Source of the DNA: Erysipelothrix aquatica
GTDB taxonomy: Bacteria; Bacillota_I; Bacilli_A; Erysipelotrichales; Erysipelotrichaceae
DNA: 47,800 nucleotides
Direction: 5' to 3'
NCBI RefSeq assembly: GCF_009828775.2
Contig: NZ_WTSY02000015.1
Coordinates: 1 to 47,800 of the forward strand
The notes beneath the pieces are model-generated. The model made no database searches, was not told where the DNA came from, and worked only from the letters and a program-made list of their open reading frames with translations. The translations under genes and the position numbers were made by a program. Shown piece after piece: positions 32,971 to 41,527 of this stretch (position 1 is its first letter; every line of letters starts with the position of its first letter).

Positions 32971-33822
32971 TTATTGATGAAGCACATGTTTGGCAATATA
33001 ATCTGCTACACCATCTTCATCATTTGAAAGTGTAATTGCGTCTGCAATCGTTTTGAGATTCTCGCGTGCATTGGCCATTGCGACACCACATCCTGCTTTC
33101 GCAATCATCGTTAGGTCATTATCGCTATCACCAAATGTCATAACTTCCTCTGGTTTGATGCCTAAAGAAGCAGCATAGTTTAGAATGGCATCCCCTTTGT
33201 TCACTGAGCGTGGCATAATCTCTGCCCATCCATCTCCAACAATCAATAAATTGTAACGGGAGTCAAATTCTTTTGCAATGCGTTCTTTTACCAATTCGGT
33301 ATAATCGCCATTTTGAATATAAACCATTTTTAAAATTTGATGTCCTGTTTCAAAGAGATGTTTGATATCTTTTAATCCTGTAATTTTTTCGGCATTGAGA
33401 GATTCGTTAAAGAATTTAAATTGTTGCTCAGAAATTCCCAACTGGTAATCTTGGAATGCTACATCATCCATATGATAATAAATCTTATCTTCAAAACAAT
33501 AGAGCACTCCCATAAAATATTTGTTTCCGATTGCTTCTTTTAGCTCGCAATCTTCATAGGTCATGGTCGGTGCATGGTAATGGTAGTCTCGTGAATCATT
33601 ATCAACACGTAGACCGTTTAAGCAAATTATGGCTGTATCATCACCTTCAATACCAAGTTGTCGTGCAATACCACTCGCACTTTCATGGTCACGTCCGGTT
33701 GCTAACGCAAACTGTATTCCTTGTTTCCGTGCTTCATGAATAATTTTTTTGGTGTAATCACTCACTTCATGATTGCTGTTTATTAAAGTTCCATCAATAT
33801 CACTTGCTATTAATTTAATCAT
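32971..33822 (-). CDS. Cof-type HAD phosphatase (intact)
   Basis: 283 residues. Motif I DIDGTLINS (8-16), motif II FALATGRD, C2B cap in the middle, motif III Lys in NKGDAILN, motif IV MTFGDSDNDLTM. Complete and of usual size. Cof/YidA-type enzymes dephosphorylate sugar phosphates, FMN or PLP with broad specificity. It is a paralogue of the interrupted gene at 307-1107, which it may back up. Confidence 0.92.
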   Translation of the reverse strand: MIKLIASDIDGTLINSNHEVSDYTKKIIHEARKQGIQFALATGRDHESASGIARQLGIEGDDTAIICLNGLRVDNDSRDYHYHAPTMTYEDCELKEAIGNKYFMGVLYCFEDKIYYHMDDVAFQDYQLGISEQQFKFFNESLNAEKITGLKDIKHLFETGHQILKMVYIQNGDYTELVKERIAKEFDSRYNLLIVGDGWAEIMPRSVNKGDAILNYAASLGIKPEEVMTFGDSDNDLTMIAKAGCGVAMANARENLKTIADAITLSNDEDGVADYIAKHVLHQ

Positions 33823-33844
33823 TGCCTTACCTCCCTATGCAACA

Positions 33845-33873
33845 AAACCAACATTGCGATGCAATGCTGGTTT
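33845..33873 (-). terminator. Terminator of the MazG-like gene
   Basis: AAACCAACATTGC (33845-33857) pairs with GCAATGCTGGTTT (33861-33873) with one mismatch; T-rich on the minus strand. Confidence 0.75.
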
Positions 33874-33877
33874 ATGA

Positions 33878-34264
33878 TTATTTCATTTTTTCGATTGCGT
33901 CTTTTAATTTTGGATGGGGATCTTCCCAACCTTGTGGTTTAATCGTTTTTCCGTCTTCATTATAGTGAGGTTTCCCATCCTCCCAAAGTTTCGACATATT
34001 TGCATGCTGAACTATTTCAAATAATGCTTCCGGCTCAACGCCCATTTCAACCAATGTTCCCAGTGCAAAATAGATTGTGTCAATCATTGCATCTGCTTGT
34101 TCAACAATTTCATCGGCTTCCAAGAATTCATTAATTTCCTCAAGCATCCACTTATAACGTTTTTCTGCACGTTCTTTTGCCATGAATGTAGGTTTATTGG
34201 AAACGGGGTGATTAAACTTTTCGTGGAAAAGCTTCACATCATTCCATTCTTTATTCATTCCCAT
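33878..34264 (-). CDS. MazG/PRA-PH-like NTP pyrophosphohydrolase
   Basis: 128 residues, all-alpha. The pattern WMLEEINEFLEADEIVEQADAMIDTIYFALGTLVEMG contains the EExxE...ExxD metal site of the MazG/phosphoribosyl-ATP pyrophosphohydrolase superfamily (E-rich helix then EQADAMID). Such proteins hydrolyse nucleotides or related diphosphates (house-cleaning). The specific substrate is unknown. It lies just upstream of the Cof HAD phosphatase on the same strand, with a separate terminator in between. Confidence 0.82.
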   Translation of the reverse strand: MGMNKEWNDVKLFHEKFNHPVSNKPTFMAKERAEKRYKWMLEEINEFLEADEIVEQADAMIDTIYFALGTLVEMGVEPEALFEIVQHANMSKLWEDGKPHYNEDGKTIKPQGWEDPHPKLKDAIEKMK

Positions 34265-34385
34265 ATGTCATAATCTCCAATCTTAAATTTGTTTGTTAAA
34301 TTCTTATATATTATAGCATACTCGCGATTTTAACCCGATGCTTTTCAACGATTATGAAAAACTTTTAACAGATTTTCGAGAAAAG

Positions 34386-34414
34386 TTGCAATTTCCAATA
34401 TCATCGTTTATAAT
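34386..34414 (+). promoter_or_regulatory. Promoter of the SPC-type metal ATPase
   Basis: TTGCAA (34386-34391), 17 bases, TATAAT (34409-34414). Confidence 0.85.
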
Positions 34415-34416
34415 GA

Positions 34417-34440
34417 ACATATGAACACATACTCATATGT
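34417..34440 (+). promoter_or_regulatory. Palindromic operator candidate before the metal ATPase
   Basis: ACATATGA (34417-34424) and TCATATGT (34433-34440), 8-bp arms and 8-base spacer, between the -10 and the Shine-Dalgarno AAGGAGG (34441-34447). The inner sequence TATGAACA resembles ArsR/SmtB-type operators (ATA..TGAACA..). It could also form a 5' mRNA hairpin touching the ribosome site. Confidence 0.5.
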
Positions 34441-34454
34441 AAGGAGGTAAACAT

Positions 34455-36392
34455 ATGGCACACAAACATTCACACGAACATGGACAAGATCACAATCACG
34501 ATCATAACCATGGACATGAACACAACCACGGAAACCTTCCAGTAATTATGTTCTTTATTGGACTCGGTTTCTTTATCGGGGCATTATTCTTACAAGCAGG
34601 GATGCTCCAGAATACATTCTACTTTGTTGCAATGTTGGCATCGGGATACCACATTATTATCGAAGGATTTGGAAGTACAATTACCGAAACACGGCGTTTA
34701 AAGAAATTTGCACCAAACATCCATATATTAATGACACTTGCAGCATTTGGGGCATCACTCATTGGTAACTTTGAAGAAGGTGCATTGCTGATTGTTATCT
34801 TTGCAGCAGCTCACTTCCTTGAAGACTACGCAGAAAATCGTAGTAAACGAGAAATTACAAACCTTCTCAAAATGAATCCTACCGAAGCACGCAGAATGCT
34901 CCAAGATGGAACCATTGAAGTCGTTGCTGTCGATGAACTAAAAGTTGGGGATCACCTTCAAGTTCTAAACGGTGACCAGATCGCTACCGATGGTGTAATC
35001 ATCTCTGGGGTCGCAACCATTGATGAATCATCCATTAACGGAGAAAGTATTCCGCGCGAAAAAACAACCGGTGATACAGTCTTCGGAAGTACCATTAATG
35101 GAAACTCAACATTTATTATGGAAGTTACGAAAGACAGTTCTGAAACCGTCTTTGCTAAAATTGTGGAATTGGTTAACCAATCACAATCCAACCTTTCTAA
35201 AACGGCTACAAAAATTAAAGAACTCGAACCAATCTACGTTACAATCGTTCTGATTATTGTTCCAATCTTTATTCTTCTCGGAACATTTGTTCTCGGTTGG
35301 GGTTGGGATACAAGCTTCTACCGCGGCATGGTCTTCTTAACAGTTGCATCACCTTGTGCTCTAGCAGCTGCTGCGATTCCTGCGACACTATCTGCTATTT
35401 CAAACTTAGCAAAACGTGGTGTTCTCTTCAAAGGGGGATCATTCTTATCAAATCTTAGCGAAGTTAAAGCTGTTGCTTTTGATAAAACGGGTACATTGAC
35501 AGCTGGGAAACCAGTTGTTACTGACATCTATTTTACTGAAGATATTGATCAAGAAACAATGACTCTATACGAAGATGTGATTGTTGCAATGGAAAAAACA
35601 GCAAATCACCCATTAGCGAATGCAATCTTAAATTACTACTCCGCAACATTTGATTATGAACTTGAAGTTGAAAATGTCATTGGAAAAGGACTCATTGCAC
35701 GTCATGAAGGTATCAACTATCGAATCGGTAAACCCGAAACATTTGATAATGTTCCAGATGCCATTGAAGACCACAATGACCGTTACTCAAATGACGGTAA
35801 GACTGTTGTCTACTTCTCCGCTGATGACCTTGTAGTTGGAATGATTGCAATGATGGACGTTCCAAATGAGAAATCAGTTGCTGTTATCAAATACTTACGC
35901 AGTCAAGGCATTCATACAGTTATGATTACTGGTGATTCTGAACTGACAGGACAAGCTGTTGGACGACAAATCGGTATCGATGAAGTTATTGGAAACGTTT
36001 TACCAGAAAATAAATCAGCAATTGTTGAATCGTTGCAAGCTAAATATGGTGTTGTAGCCATGCTTGGTGATGGAGTTAACGATGCACCTGCACTTGTTAA
36101 AGCCGATATTGGAGTTGCGATGGGTGATGGAACTGATATCGCTATCGATGTCGCTGATGCCGTACTCATGCAAAATGACATGACAAACTTCGCATATGCA
36201 CACCGTGTCTCCAAACGACTTGATAAAATTGTCATGCAGAACATATGGTTCTCAATGTTAGTTGTTTTAACCTTAGTTCTCTTGAACATATTCGGTAAAA
36301 TGACATTACCATTAGGTGTCCTTGTTCACGAAGGTAGTACCTTAGTTGTTATCTTCAACGGCTTACGCCTACTTGCGAACACCAAAGAATAA
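34455..36392 (+). CDS. P1B-4 type metal-exporting ATPase (SPC motif)
   Basis: 645 residues. A His-rich N-terminus (HKHSHEHGQDHNHDHNHGHEHNHG-like, first 26) is followed by fewer helices than usual for P1B pumps. TM motif VASPCALAAAAIPATL has SPC, not CPC or CPH, and the end of the protein has HEGSTLVVIFNGLRLL; SPC plus HEGST define class P1B-4 (CoaT, CtpD, B. subtilis PfeT, Listeria FrvA). Also INGESIP, AFDKTGTL and [13 protein letters not shown]. Known members export Fe(II) or Co(II), some Zn. Iron protection is the most likely role. Strong promoter, palindrome and AAGGAGG precede ATG. Confidence 0.93.
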   Translation: MAHKHSHEHGQDHNHDHNHGHEHNHGNLPVIMFFIGLGFFIGALFLQAGMLQNTFYFVAMLASGYHIIIEGFGSTITETRRLKKFAPNIHILMTLAAFGASLIGNFEEGALLIVIFAAAHFLEDYAENRSKREITNLLKMNPTEARRMLQDGTIEVVAVDELKVGDHLQVLNGDQIATDGVIISGVATIDESSINGESIPREKTTGDTVFGSTINGNSTFIMEVTKDSSETVFAKIVELVNQSQSNLSKTATKIKELEPIYVTIVLIIVPIFILLGTFVLGWGWDTSFYRGMVFLTVASPCALAAAAIPATLSAISNLAKRGVLFKGGSFLSNLSEVKAVAFDKTGTLTAGKPVVTDIYFTEDIDQETMTLYEDVIVAMEKTANHPLANAILNYYSATFDYELEVENVIGKGLIARHEGINYRIGKPETFDNVPDAIEDHNDRYSNDGKTVVYFSADDLVVGMIAMMDVPNEKSVAVIKYLRSQGIHTVMITGDSELTGQAVGRQIGIDEVIGNVLPENKSAIVESLQAKYGVVAMLGDGVNDAPALVKADIGVAMGDGTDIAIDVADAVLMQNDMTNFAYAHRVSKRLDKIVMQNIWFSMLVVLTLVLLNIFGKMTLPLGVLVHEGSTLVVIFNGLRLLANTKE

Positions 36393-36399
36393 CGAACTA

Positions 36400-36434
36400 A
36401 AAAAAAAGAGACTTCCACAATGGAAGTCTCTTTT
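36400..36434. terminator. Bidirectional terminator after the metal ATPase
   Basis: AAAAGAGACTTCC (36404-36416) pairs with GGAAGTCTCTTTT (36422-36434). T-run on both strands; serves the convergent gene at 36435. Confidence 0.93.
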
Positions 36435-36788
36435 TTACAATGTTTCCCTAATACGACGGGGTAATTTATCCACAATGAGATTGTATGAGTTTAAAGCAAG
36501 TTGTTGTACGAGTTCATCGTCATGAATTTCATCCAATCGAACTGATATCCAATGGCGTTTATTCATATGATAACCCGCTGTAATAATGGTCTCATAGTTC
36601 TGCCGCAAATACTCACCATCCTCTGGTTTTGCTTTTAACGTTAAAATCCGATAATTTTCTTTATCAAAACCATGAATTGCAAAGAGCTTATCTGCTACAA
36701 ATGCAACTTCGGTTTCCCATTCGATTTTAAATTCGAAACGCGCACTTGGAAATGATTCACAAAGCGCTTTTACTGCTTGCGGGCTCAT
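36435..36788 (-). CDS. MmcQ/YjbR family protein
   Basis: 117 residues with the CyaY-like fold signature of the MmcQ/YjbR family (FVADKLFAIHGF, LKAKPED, AGYHMNKRHWISVRLD, YNLIVDKLPRR). The family is annotated as DNA-binding-like but its function is unknown. It overlaps the VOC gene by 4 bases, so both form a small operon with the VOC gene first. Confidence 0.85.
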   Translation of the reverse strand: MSPQAVKALCESFPSARFEFKIEWETEVAFVADKLFAIHGFDKENYRILTLKAKPEDGEYLRQNYETIITAGYHMNKRHWISVRLDEIHDDELVQQLALNSYNLIVDKLPRRIRETL

Positions 36789-37162
36789 TGTTTTTCACCT
36801 GAAAGTGTTAATACATAACCATCCGGATCAACTAAATAAGTTTCCAACGTTCCATAAAACGTTTCATAGATATCTGGCATTTGATAGCCCTTTTCCTTCA
36901 AGGTTGCTACGAGTGCCTCAATGTCATCAAATCGAAAATAGAGCGCAATACTAGCCTTCAGGGCGTCATGTTTGAGTACTGGATACTCCTGGACCATTGC
37001 TTCCATTGATTCCATCATAATCAAGACATTGTCACGCCCCAAAATGACAAAATTATTTTCGACACGATCCACAACGTCAAATCCAAGCGTATTATGATAA
37101 AAGTGGATGCTTTGTTCAATGCTGCTTACCATTAAATTCGGTGTCATTCGTTCTAGTTTCAT
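36785..37162 (-). CDS. VOC-superfamily (glyoxalase-like) protein
   Basis: 125 residues with two beta-alpha-beta-beta-beta repeats: LMVSSIEQSIHFYHNTLGFDVVDRV in the first and YLVDPDGYVLTLS in the second, typical of vicinal-oxygen-chelate enzymes. Metal ligands are only partly evident, so lyase, dioxygenase, drug resistance or simple binding remain possible. First gene of a two-gene operon with the YjbR protein. Confidence 0.82.
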   Translation of the reverse strand: MKLERMTPNLMVSSIEQSIHFYHNTLGFDVVDRVENNFVILGRDNVLIMMESMEAMVQEYPVLKHDALKASIALYFRFDDIEALVATLKEKGYQMPDIYETFYGTLETYLVDPDGYVLTLSGEKQ

Positions 37163-37205
37163 CGTTTTCCTCCTTAATATTAGTATCGCAGATTACTATT
37201 AAATT

Positions 37206-38000
37206 CTATTGGAAAAAATGGACATCTTCAAGCCGTTTTAATACGGCGTAAGGAGTCATTCCTAAATTTAGCTTTAAGTCATTGATGAAATGGGATTGAT
37301 CGTAGTAGCCCATCTCTAATGCTAATGTCGTTAACGCTTCGGATGGGTCATTGATTAGATGAGACAGTGCTTTTTGCATTCTGATAACCATCACCACCGC
37401 CTTAACGTTCATCCCATAATATTGTAGAAACAGACGATTCATATGCTTGGAGCTATAACCAAAATGCGCTGAAATTGTATCAACACTACTCAAGTAAAGA
37501 TCATTGAAAAGTACCTCAAACCATTCGAGTGCTTGATGCGATGTTGTTTTAATACTTAGCGTTTCAAGATTTGTCGTGAGCACACCTTCTTGTTCTTGAA
37601 CACTAAGATTCCAAAAAGATGAGTCTACAAGACGGTCTGTCACGTCAAACGGTTTATCCATGGCTTCGGTTGCGTGGATACCAAAAAGCGCGTGAGCAGC
37701 CCCTGGACGCATTCTGATGCCAAATGAATCACCCGGGTGTTCGGTAATGACATCATGATACATAGTCGATAAACCAGACAAAAAGATTGTCTGGTTTTTT
37801 TGATCAACAATACAATCTATACAGGCATCCGCAACAATGATATTTGTAACGGAATGGCCTTTAGGTATTGGCTTGACTTGATGAAAATGCCACATACAAA
37901 TAACCCACGCATCGAATGACGTCAATTCGGTTTCGTAGTAATTAATATATTCCGAGAAGGTATCATGAAGATACGTAGGTATTTGAACAGGCGTATACAT
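37206..38000 (-). CDS. AraC-family regulator coupled to dbpA-like helicase gene
   Basis: 264 residues. The N-terminal domain (about 1-145) has the pattern GDSFGIRMRPGAAHALFG of AraC regulators with the DUF6597-like sensing domain; the C-terminal HTH pair (about 165-255) has ISAHFGYSSKHMNRLFLQYYGM and TTLALEMGYYDQSHFINDLKLNLGMTPYAV. ATG 38000 follows the helicase stop TAA after one base (TAA T ATG), without its own ribosome site, so expression depends on the helicase transcript. A longer frame into the helicase gene is rejected. Effector and targets unknown. Confidence 0.85.
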   Translation of the reverse strand: MYTPVQIPTYLHDTFSEYINYYETELTSFDAWVICMWHFHQVKPIPKGHSVTNIIVADACIDCIVDQKNQTIFLSGLSTMYHDVITEHPGDSFGIRMRPGAAHALFGIHATEAMDKPFDVTDRLVDSSFWNLSVQEQEGVLTTNLETLSIKTTSHQALEWFEVLFNDLYLSSVDTISAHFGYSSKHMNRLFLQYYGMNVKAVVMVIRMQKALSHLINDPSEALTTLALEMGYYDQSHFINDLKLNLGMTPYAVLKRLEDVHFFQ

Positions 38001-38001
38001 A

Positions 38002-39453
38002 TTATCGTAAGGACGCGTTGACCGCTTTTTGAACGCGACGTGGTTTCCCTTTAATAGAATGTGTTTTAAGGTGTTTGAGAACTTGTTCTCCTTTGCCATT
38101 ATGAATATCAACATACGAAGAATCTTCCAACACTGAAATAACGCCAATATCATCCGCATTCATTCCTGCAAGGCTTGTGATTGCACCAACAATGTCTCCA
38201 GGACGAATTTTTTGGTTTTTTCCACCACGGATATGGAGCTTCATAATTTCGGCTTCAAAATTTGCACCCTTTGTTTTGCGTGGTTTTTGTTTTCGATTCT
38301 GTTTATTTAAGAACATTTCTTTACGTGCTTCTACTAGTGATGCACTCGGATGTTTCATATCAAGGATTTCATACATTGAGTCCGTGCCATTTTCTTGAAT
38401 CCAATATTGATCATCACGGCTCAATAACGAAACAGCAAGTCCCTCTTTATCTAAGCGTGCCGTACGGCCAATACGGTGGGTGTATGTTTCCAAATGATGT
38501 GGTGTATCAAAGTTTACGACAATCTTCACATCATCAATATCAAGACCGCGTGATGCAACGTCTGTCGCAACTAAGAATCGGAATTGACCCGTCTTAAATG
38601 CGTGAATTGTTTTTGTGCGCTCTTTTTGATCCATACCACCGTGAAGTTTGCGAATATCAACTCCAGCTTCTTGAAGTTGTGATTCAATCTGATCTACTTT
38701 TTCTTTGGTGTTTGCGAAGATGAGACCATGATCCGGATTTTTTACAATTAAAACGGATTCAAGGAGTGCAATTTTATCTGCTTCGTCGACGGTGTATGCC
38801 TCTTGCACAATCCGTGTGCTTACATCATTTTGGGCATCAATGCTTACGGTGATTGGATCGTTCAGAATACTTTCTGCAAATGTCTTAATTGCTTCAGGGA
38901 ATGTCGCTGATAATAGGATAATTTGGATTCCCTCTGGCATATATTGTAAAACATCATCAATTTGTTCTAAGAAACCCATACTGAGCATTTCATCTGCTTC
39001 ATCTAAAACAACCGTTGTTACTTCAGAAACATTGATTGTTTCTTGTGTTAAGTGATCAAAAAGACGACCGGGTGTTGCCACCACAATATGTGTTCGTTGT
39101 GCCAAGTCACGGCGTTGATGTTCAAATGAGTCTTTACCATATACCGCTTGGACTTTTAGACGTTTATTGCGTCCAATATTTGTCAGTTCATCACGAACTT
39201 GTAATGCAAGTTCACGTGTTGGTGTTAAGACAATGGTTTGTGGTGTTCGAATGTCCCAGGATGTTCTATCGACAACCGGTATTCCAAATGCTGCCGTTTT
39301 TCCACTCCCAGTTTGTGATTTAATGAGTACATCACGTTTATCAAGAATGGGTTGTATCGTTTCTAATTGTACGTCTGTTGGCTCTGTATAGCCTAATGTT
39401 TCTAGTGCTTGTAATGTTTTTGGATCCAGTCCAAATTTATTGAATGATGTCAT
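38002..39453 (-). CDS. dbpA: DbpA/YxiN-type DEAD-box RNA helicase
   Basis: 483 residues. Motifs: SQTGSGKTAAF (I), PTRELALQV (Ia), VLDEADEMLSMGF (II), LSATF (III), then DVASRGLDIDD, and HRIGRTARL (VI). The C-terminal 75 residues (KLHIRGGKNQKIRPGDIVGAI, then VEVLEDSSYVDIHN-like) are the DbpA RNA-binding domain, which targets hairpin 92 of 23S rRNA. Role: late 50S subunit maturation. AAGAGG precedes ATG. It is followed by the AraC gene on the same transcript. Confidence 0.93.
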   Translation of the reverse strand: MTSFNKFGLDPKTLQALETLGYTEPTDVQLETIQPILDKRDVLIKSQTGSGKTAAFGIPVVDRTSWDIRTPQTIVLTPTRELALQVRDELTNIGRNKRLKVQAVYGKDSFEHQRRDLAQRTHIVVATPGRLFDHLTQETINVSEVTTVVLDEADEMLSMGFLEQIDDVLQYMPEGIQIILLSATFPEAIKTFAESILNDPITVSIDAQNDVSTRIVQEAYTVDEADKIALLESVLIVKNPDHGLIFANTKEKVDQIESQLQEAGVDIRKLHGGMDQKERTKTIHAFKTGQFRFLVATDVASRGLDIDDVKIVVNFDTPHHLETYTHRIGRTARLDKEGLAVSLLSRDDQYWIQENGTDSMYEILDMKHPSASLVEARKEMFLNKQNRKQKPRKTKGANFEAEIMKLHIRGGKNQKIRPGDIVGAITSLAGMNADDIGVISVLEDSSYVDIHNGKGEQVLKHLKTHSIKGKPRRVQKAVNASLR

Positions 39454-39489
39454 ATTTATACCTCTTGTACGTATTATAACCTATCTTAG

Positions 39490-39515
39490 AAAAAAACACG
39501 CAATTTTGCGTGTTT
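39490..39515 (-). terminator. Terminator of the formamidase-like gene
   Basis: AAACACGCA (39494-39502) pairs with TGCGTGTTT (39507-39515); the minus strand continues TTTTTTC. Confidence 0.9.
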
Positions 39516-39546
39516 AAAATGAATCTAAGACCATTTCAGGTTCAGA

Positions 39547-40563
39547 TTACTGGAAGATGTCTTTTCGAATCCGGCAATGGACCCCTTTGACACCATTTGC
39601 GACTTGGCTAATATGGAAATCAGCATGAACACTTAAAATTGAGTATGCCAGGGTGCGTGATACACCGTAGTGTTGGGCTAAGAATTCAACCCCCTCTAGG
39701 GCTGCTTGGTGTGTTGCTTTATCTAAATCTGCATCAAATCCGTGGACCATCCAATGCGTATCAGTTTCTAATATTGGATTCTCTTTTAATTTCATATTTT
39801 TATGAAGAATGAGTTGAATGCGACCATTAACACTGCCTTCAATCGCTGTTCCACTAAGTTCAGCATCGCCTTGCGCAAAATGACTATCGCCAACATAAAA
39901 GCCAGCGCCGGGATTGTTGACTTCATAGTACATGGATGTTCCCACTACAAAATTTTTATTATCAACATTCCCTCCGAAATACTTGGGATGAGTTGTGTCT
40001 ACTTTACCTATCTCTTTCGGCGTCACTCCGGCAATCCCGAAATGTAAGTTAAGCGGAATCTTAATGGCGTCTGTGACTGCGATTCGCTCAACTTCAGATT
40101 CATAACGAATTTGTCCTGGTTTTTCAATCTTTCCAGGGTATGCATACATAAATTCTGGAGATGCAGTTACCCCATCTTCATTGATTTTATAGATGTAGAT
40201 GTATTCTGTTTGGTCAAATGCATCTGCCAATTCTCCCCAATTCGCAAGTACGTTTGAACCGTAAGGCATCCGAGGTTGAAGGTCAAGTATTTTTGCCTCC
40301 AATACATCCCCAGGTTCTGCACCTTCGATATAAATTGGTCCCGTTACGATATGATCTCCCATATTCCGATTTGGAAACGCATCATAAATTGCAGCAATTG
40401 CTTCATCCATCAAGAGTTCGGGGGCGTCTCCTGATTGGTGGCATATTGCTTCAATTTCTACTATATCTCCTGATTTCACTACAAGCGCTGGTTGCCAACT
40501 CTTGTCATAATATCCCCAATGTACCGTGTGGGGCGTTGCGGGTAGTTTGTGTATCTGACTCAT
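39547..40563 (-). CDS. Acetamidase/formamidase family protein
   Basis: 338 residues of the FmdA/AmdA family: HTVHWGYYDKSWQPAL, SGDIVEIEAICHQSG, GPIYIEGAEPGDVLEAKIL and, later, GDSHFAQGDAELSGTAIEG, all family blocks. Members hydrolyse formamide, acetamide or related short amides to ammonia and acid, feeding nitrogen. ATG 40563 has GGTGA six bases upstream; the ATG at 40575 has none. Monocistronic. Confidence 0.88.
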   Translation of the reverse strand: MSQIHKLPATPHTVHWGYYDKSWQPALVVKSGDIVEIEAICHQSGDAPELLMDEAIAAIYDAFPNRNMGDHIVTGPIYIEGAEPGDVLEAKILDLQPRMPYGSNVLANWGELADAFDQTEYIYIYKINEDGVTASPEFMYAYPGKIEKPGQIRYESEVERIAVTDAIKIPLNLHFGIAGVTPKEIGKVDTTHPKYFGGNVDNKNFVVGTSMYYEVNNPGAGFYVGDSHFAQGDAELSGTAIEGSVNGRIQLILHKNMKLKENPILETDTHWMVHGFDADLDKATHQAALEGVEFLAQHYGVSRTLAYSILSVHADFHISQVANGVKGVHCRIRKDIFQ

Positions 40564-40661
40564 AAGTATCACCATGACTTTGTATAGGCTTGTGACTATA
40601 CTCCTTGTACTCTAATTATAATTTCCACGAGTTCAGAACGCTTTTGCCATATTGGACAAAG

Positions 40662-40696
40662 AAAAAGGGATAATTTTCGAAGTTTTATCCCTTTTT
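40662..40696. terminator. Terminator after the AlkD-like gene
   Basis: AAAAAGGGATAA (40662-40673) pairs with TTATCCCTTTTT (40685-40696); strong on both strands, 66 bases past the AlkD-like stop. Confidence 0.85.
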
Positions 40697-40762
40697 GCTA
40701 TCCGTCTATTTAAACTTAATTTGAGTCTTTACTTAAGAATCAGCAATGTCTCTTTGGGCTCT

Positions 40763-41437
40763 TTATTTTCGTTTTCGACTTAGGACCGCTTCGATCCATG
40801 CTGGAGCATATGCTGAAGTACATCCTGGCGCTACCTTCATATCACGATACACCCCTAACGATTCACCAATCATTATGCATCTTTGTGTGTAATCGGCATA
40901 GCGAAATCCAATTTCACTCAACGCCCGATTCATCATCCATTGTGTTTGTGGTGATGCTGCTACAAGCCCAGCTTCAATTGCGTCCAATATGACCTCAATT
41001 CGATCTGCCTCCAACGTTTCATCATGACCGATTTCATGCACAACCATACTCCAGTATGCGCGTCCAAATGCATCTCGTGCATCTTCCTTAAGTTCTTTTT
41101 TCAAAGCATCGGAGTCTGGAATTGCTACAAGTGTTCGAAACATGAGATCATCTTGTAACGGTTCATATGCTGCTTGACCGATCATTGAGATGGCTGTTAC
41201 TACCGATATTTGTTTCGGGTCCAGAAGCATGACAGCTAATAGCTGCGCATCCACGACTTCACTTTTCCATAACTGAAGGGCGAGTTCATGATGGATTCCA
41301 ATTGTTTTTGCGAGTTTTCGAACTGGGCCCAACGTTACACCCAATGTCGTTTCAGGTGCTCCTTGTTTGATCATTGATTTGCGCCGGGATGGACTTGCAT
41401 GTGTCTTAAGGAATTCCATCGTTTCTTCATAGGTCAT
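40763..41437 (-). CDS. DNA alkylation repair protein, AlkD-like
   Basis: 224 residues of all-helical HEAT-like repeats. The opening LGVTLGPVRKLAKTIG, WKSEVVDAQLLAVMLLDP, and later RDAFGRAYWSMVVHEIGHD fit the AlkD/AlkC (DNA_alkylation) family, glycosylases that remove N3- and N7-alkylated purines without base flipping. ATG 41437 has GGAGG eight bases upstream. It may be a distant subfamily, since the catalytic Asp/Trp set cannot be checked by eye. Confidence 0.78.
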   Translation of the reverse strand: MTYEETMEFLKTHASPSRRKSMIKQGAPETTLGVTLGPVRKLAKTIGIHHELALQLWKSEVVDAQLLAVMLLDPKQISVVTAISMIGQAAYEPLQDDLMFRTLVAIPDSDALKKELKEDARDAFGRAYWSMVVHEIGHDETLEADRIEVILDAIEAGLVAASPQTQWMMNRALSEIGFRYADYTQRCIMIGESLGVYRDMKVAPGCTSAYAPAWIEAVLSRKRK

Positions 41438-41499
41438 AGTGATTGCCTCCATTTGCAACATTATAAAATAGATTGGTGATTCAAGCCACTGCAGTGCAT

Positions 41500-41523
41500 A
41501 AAAAAGCTCGGATAATCCGAGCT
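41500..41523 (-). terminator. Terminator of the LPXTG protein gene
   Basis: AGCTCGGAT (41505-41513) pairs with ATCCGAGCT (41515-41523) and the minus strand continues TTTTTTAT. Confidence 0.9.
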
Positions 41524-41527
41524 CATT

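Noticed and set aside
38001..38159. N-terminal extension of the AraC regulator into the helicase gene
   Set aside because: It would be 53 residues in a different frame of conserved helicase coding sequence.
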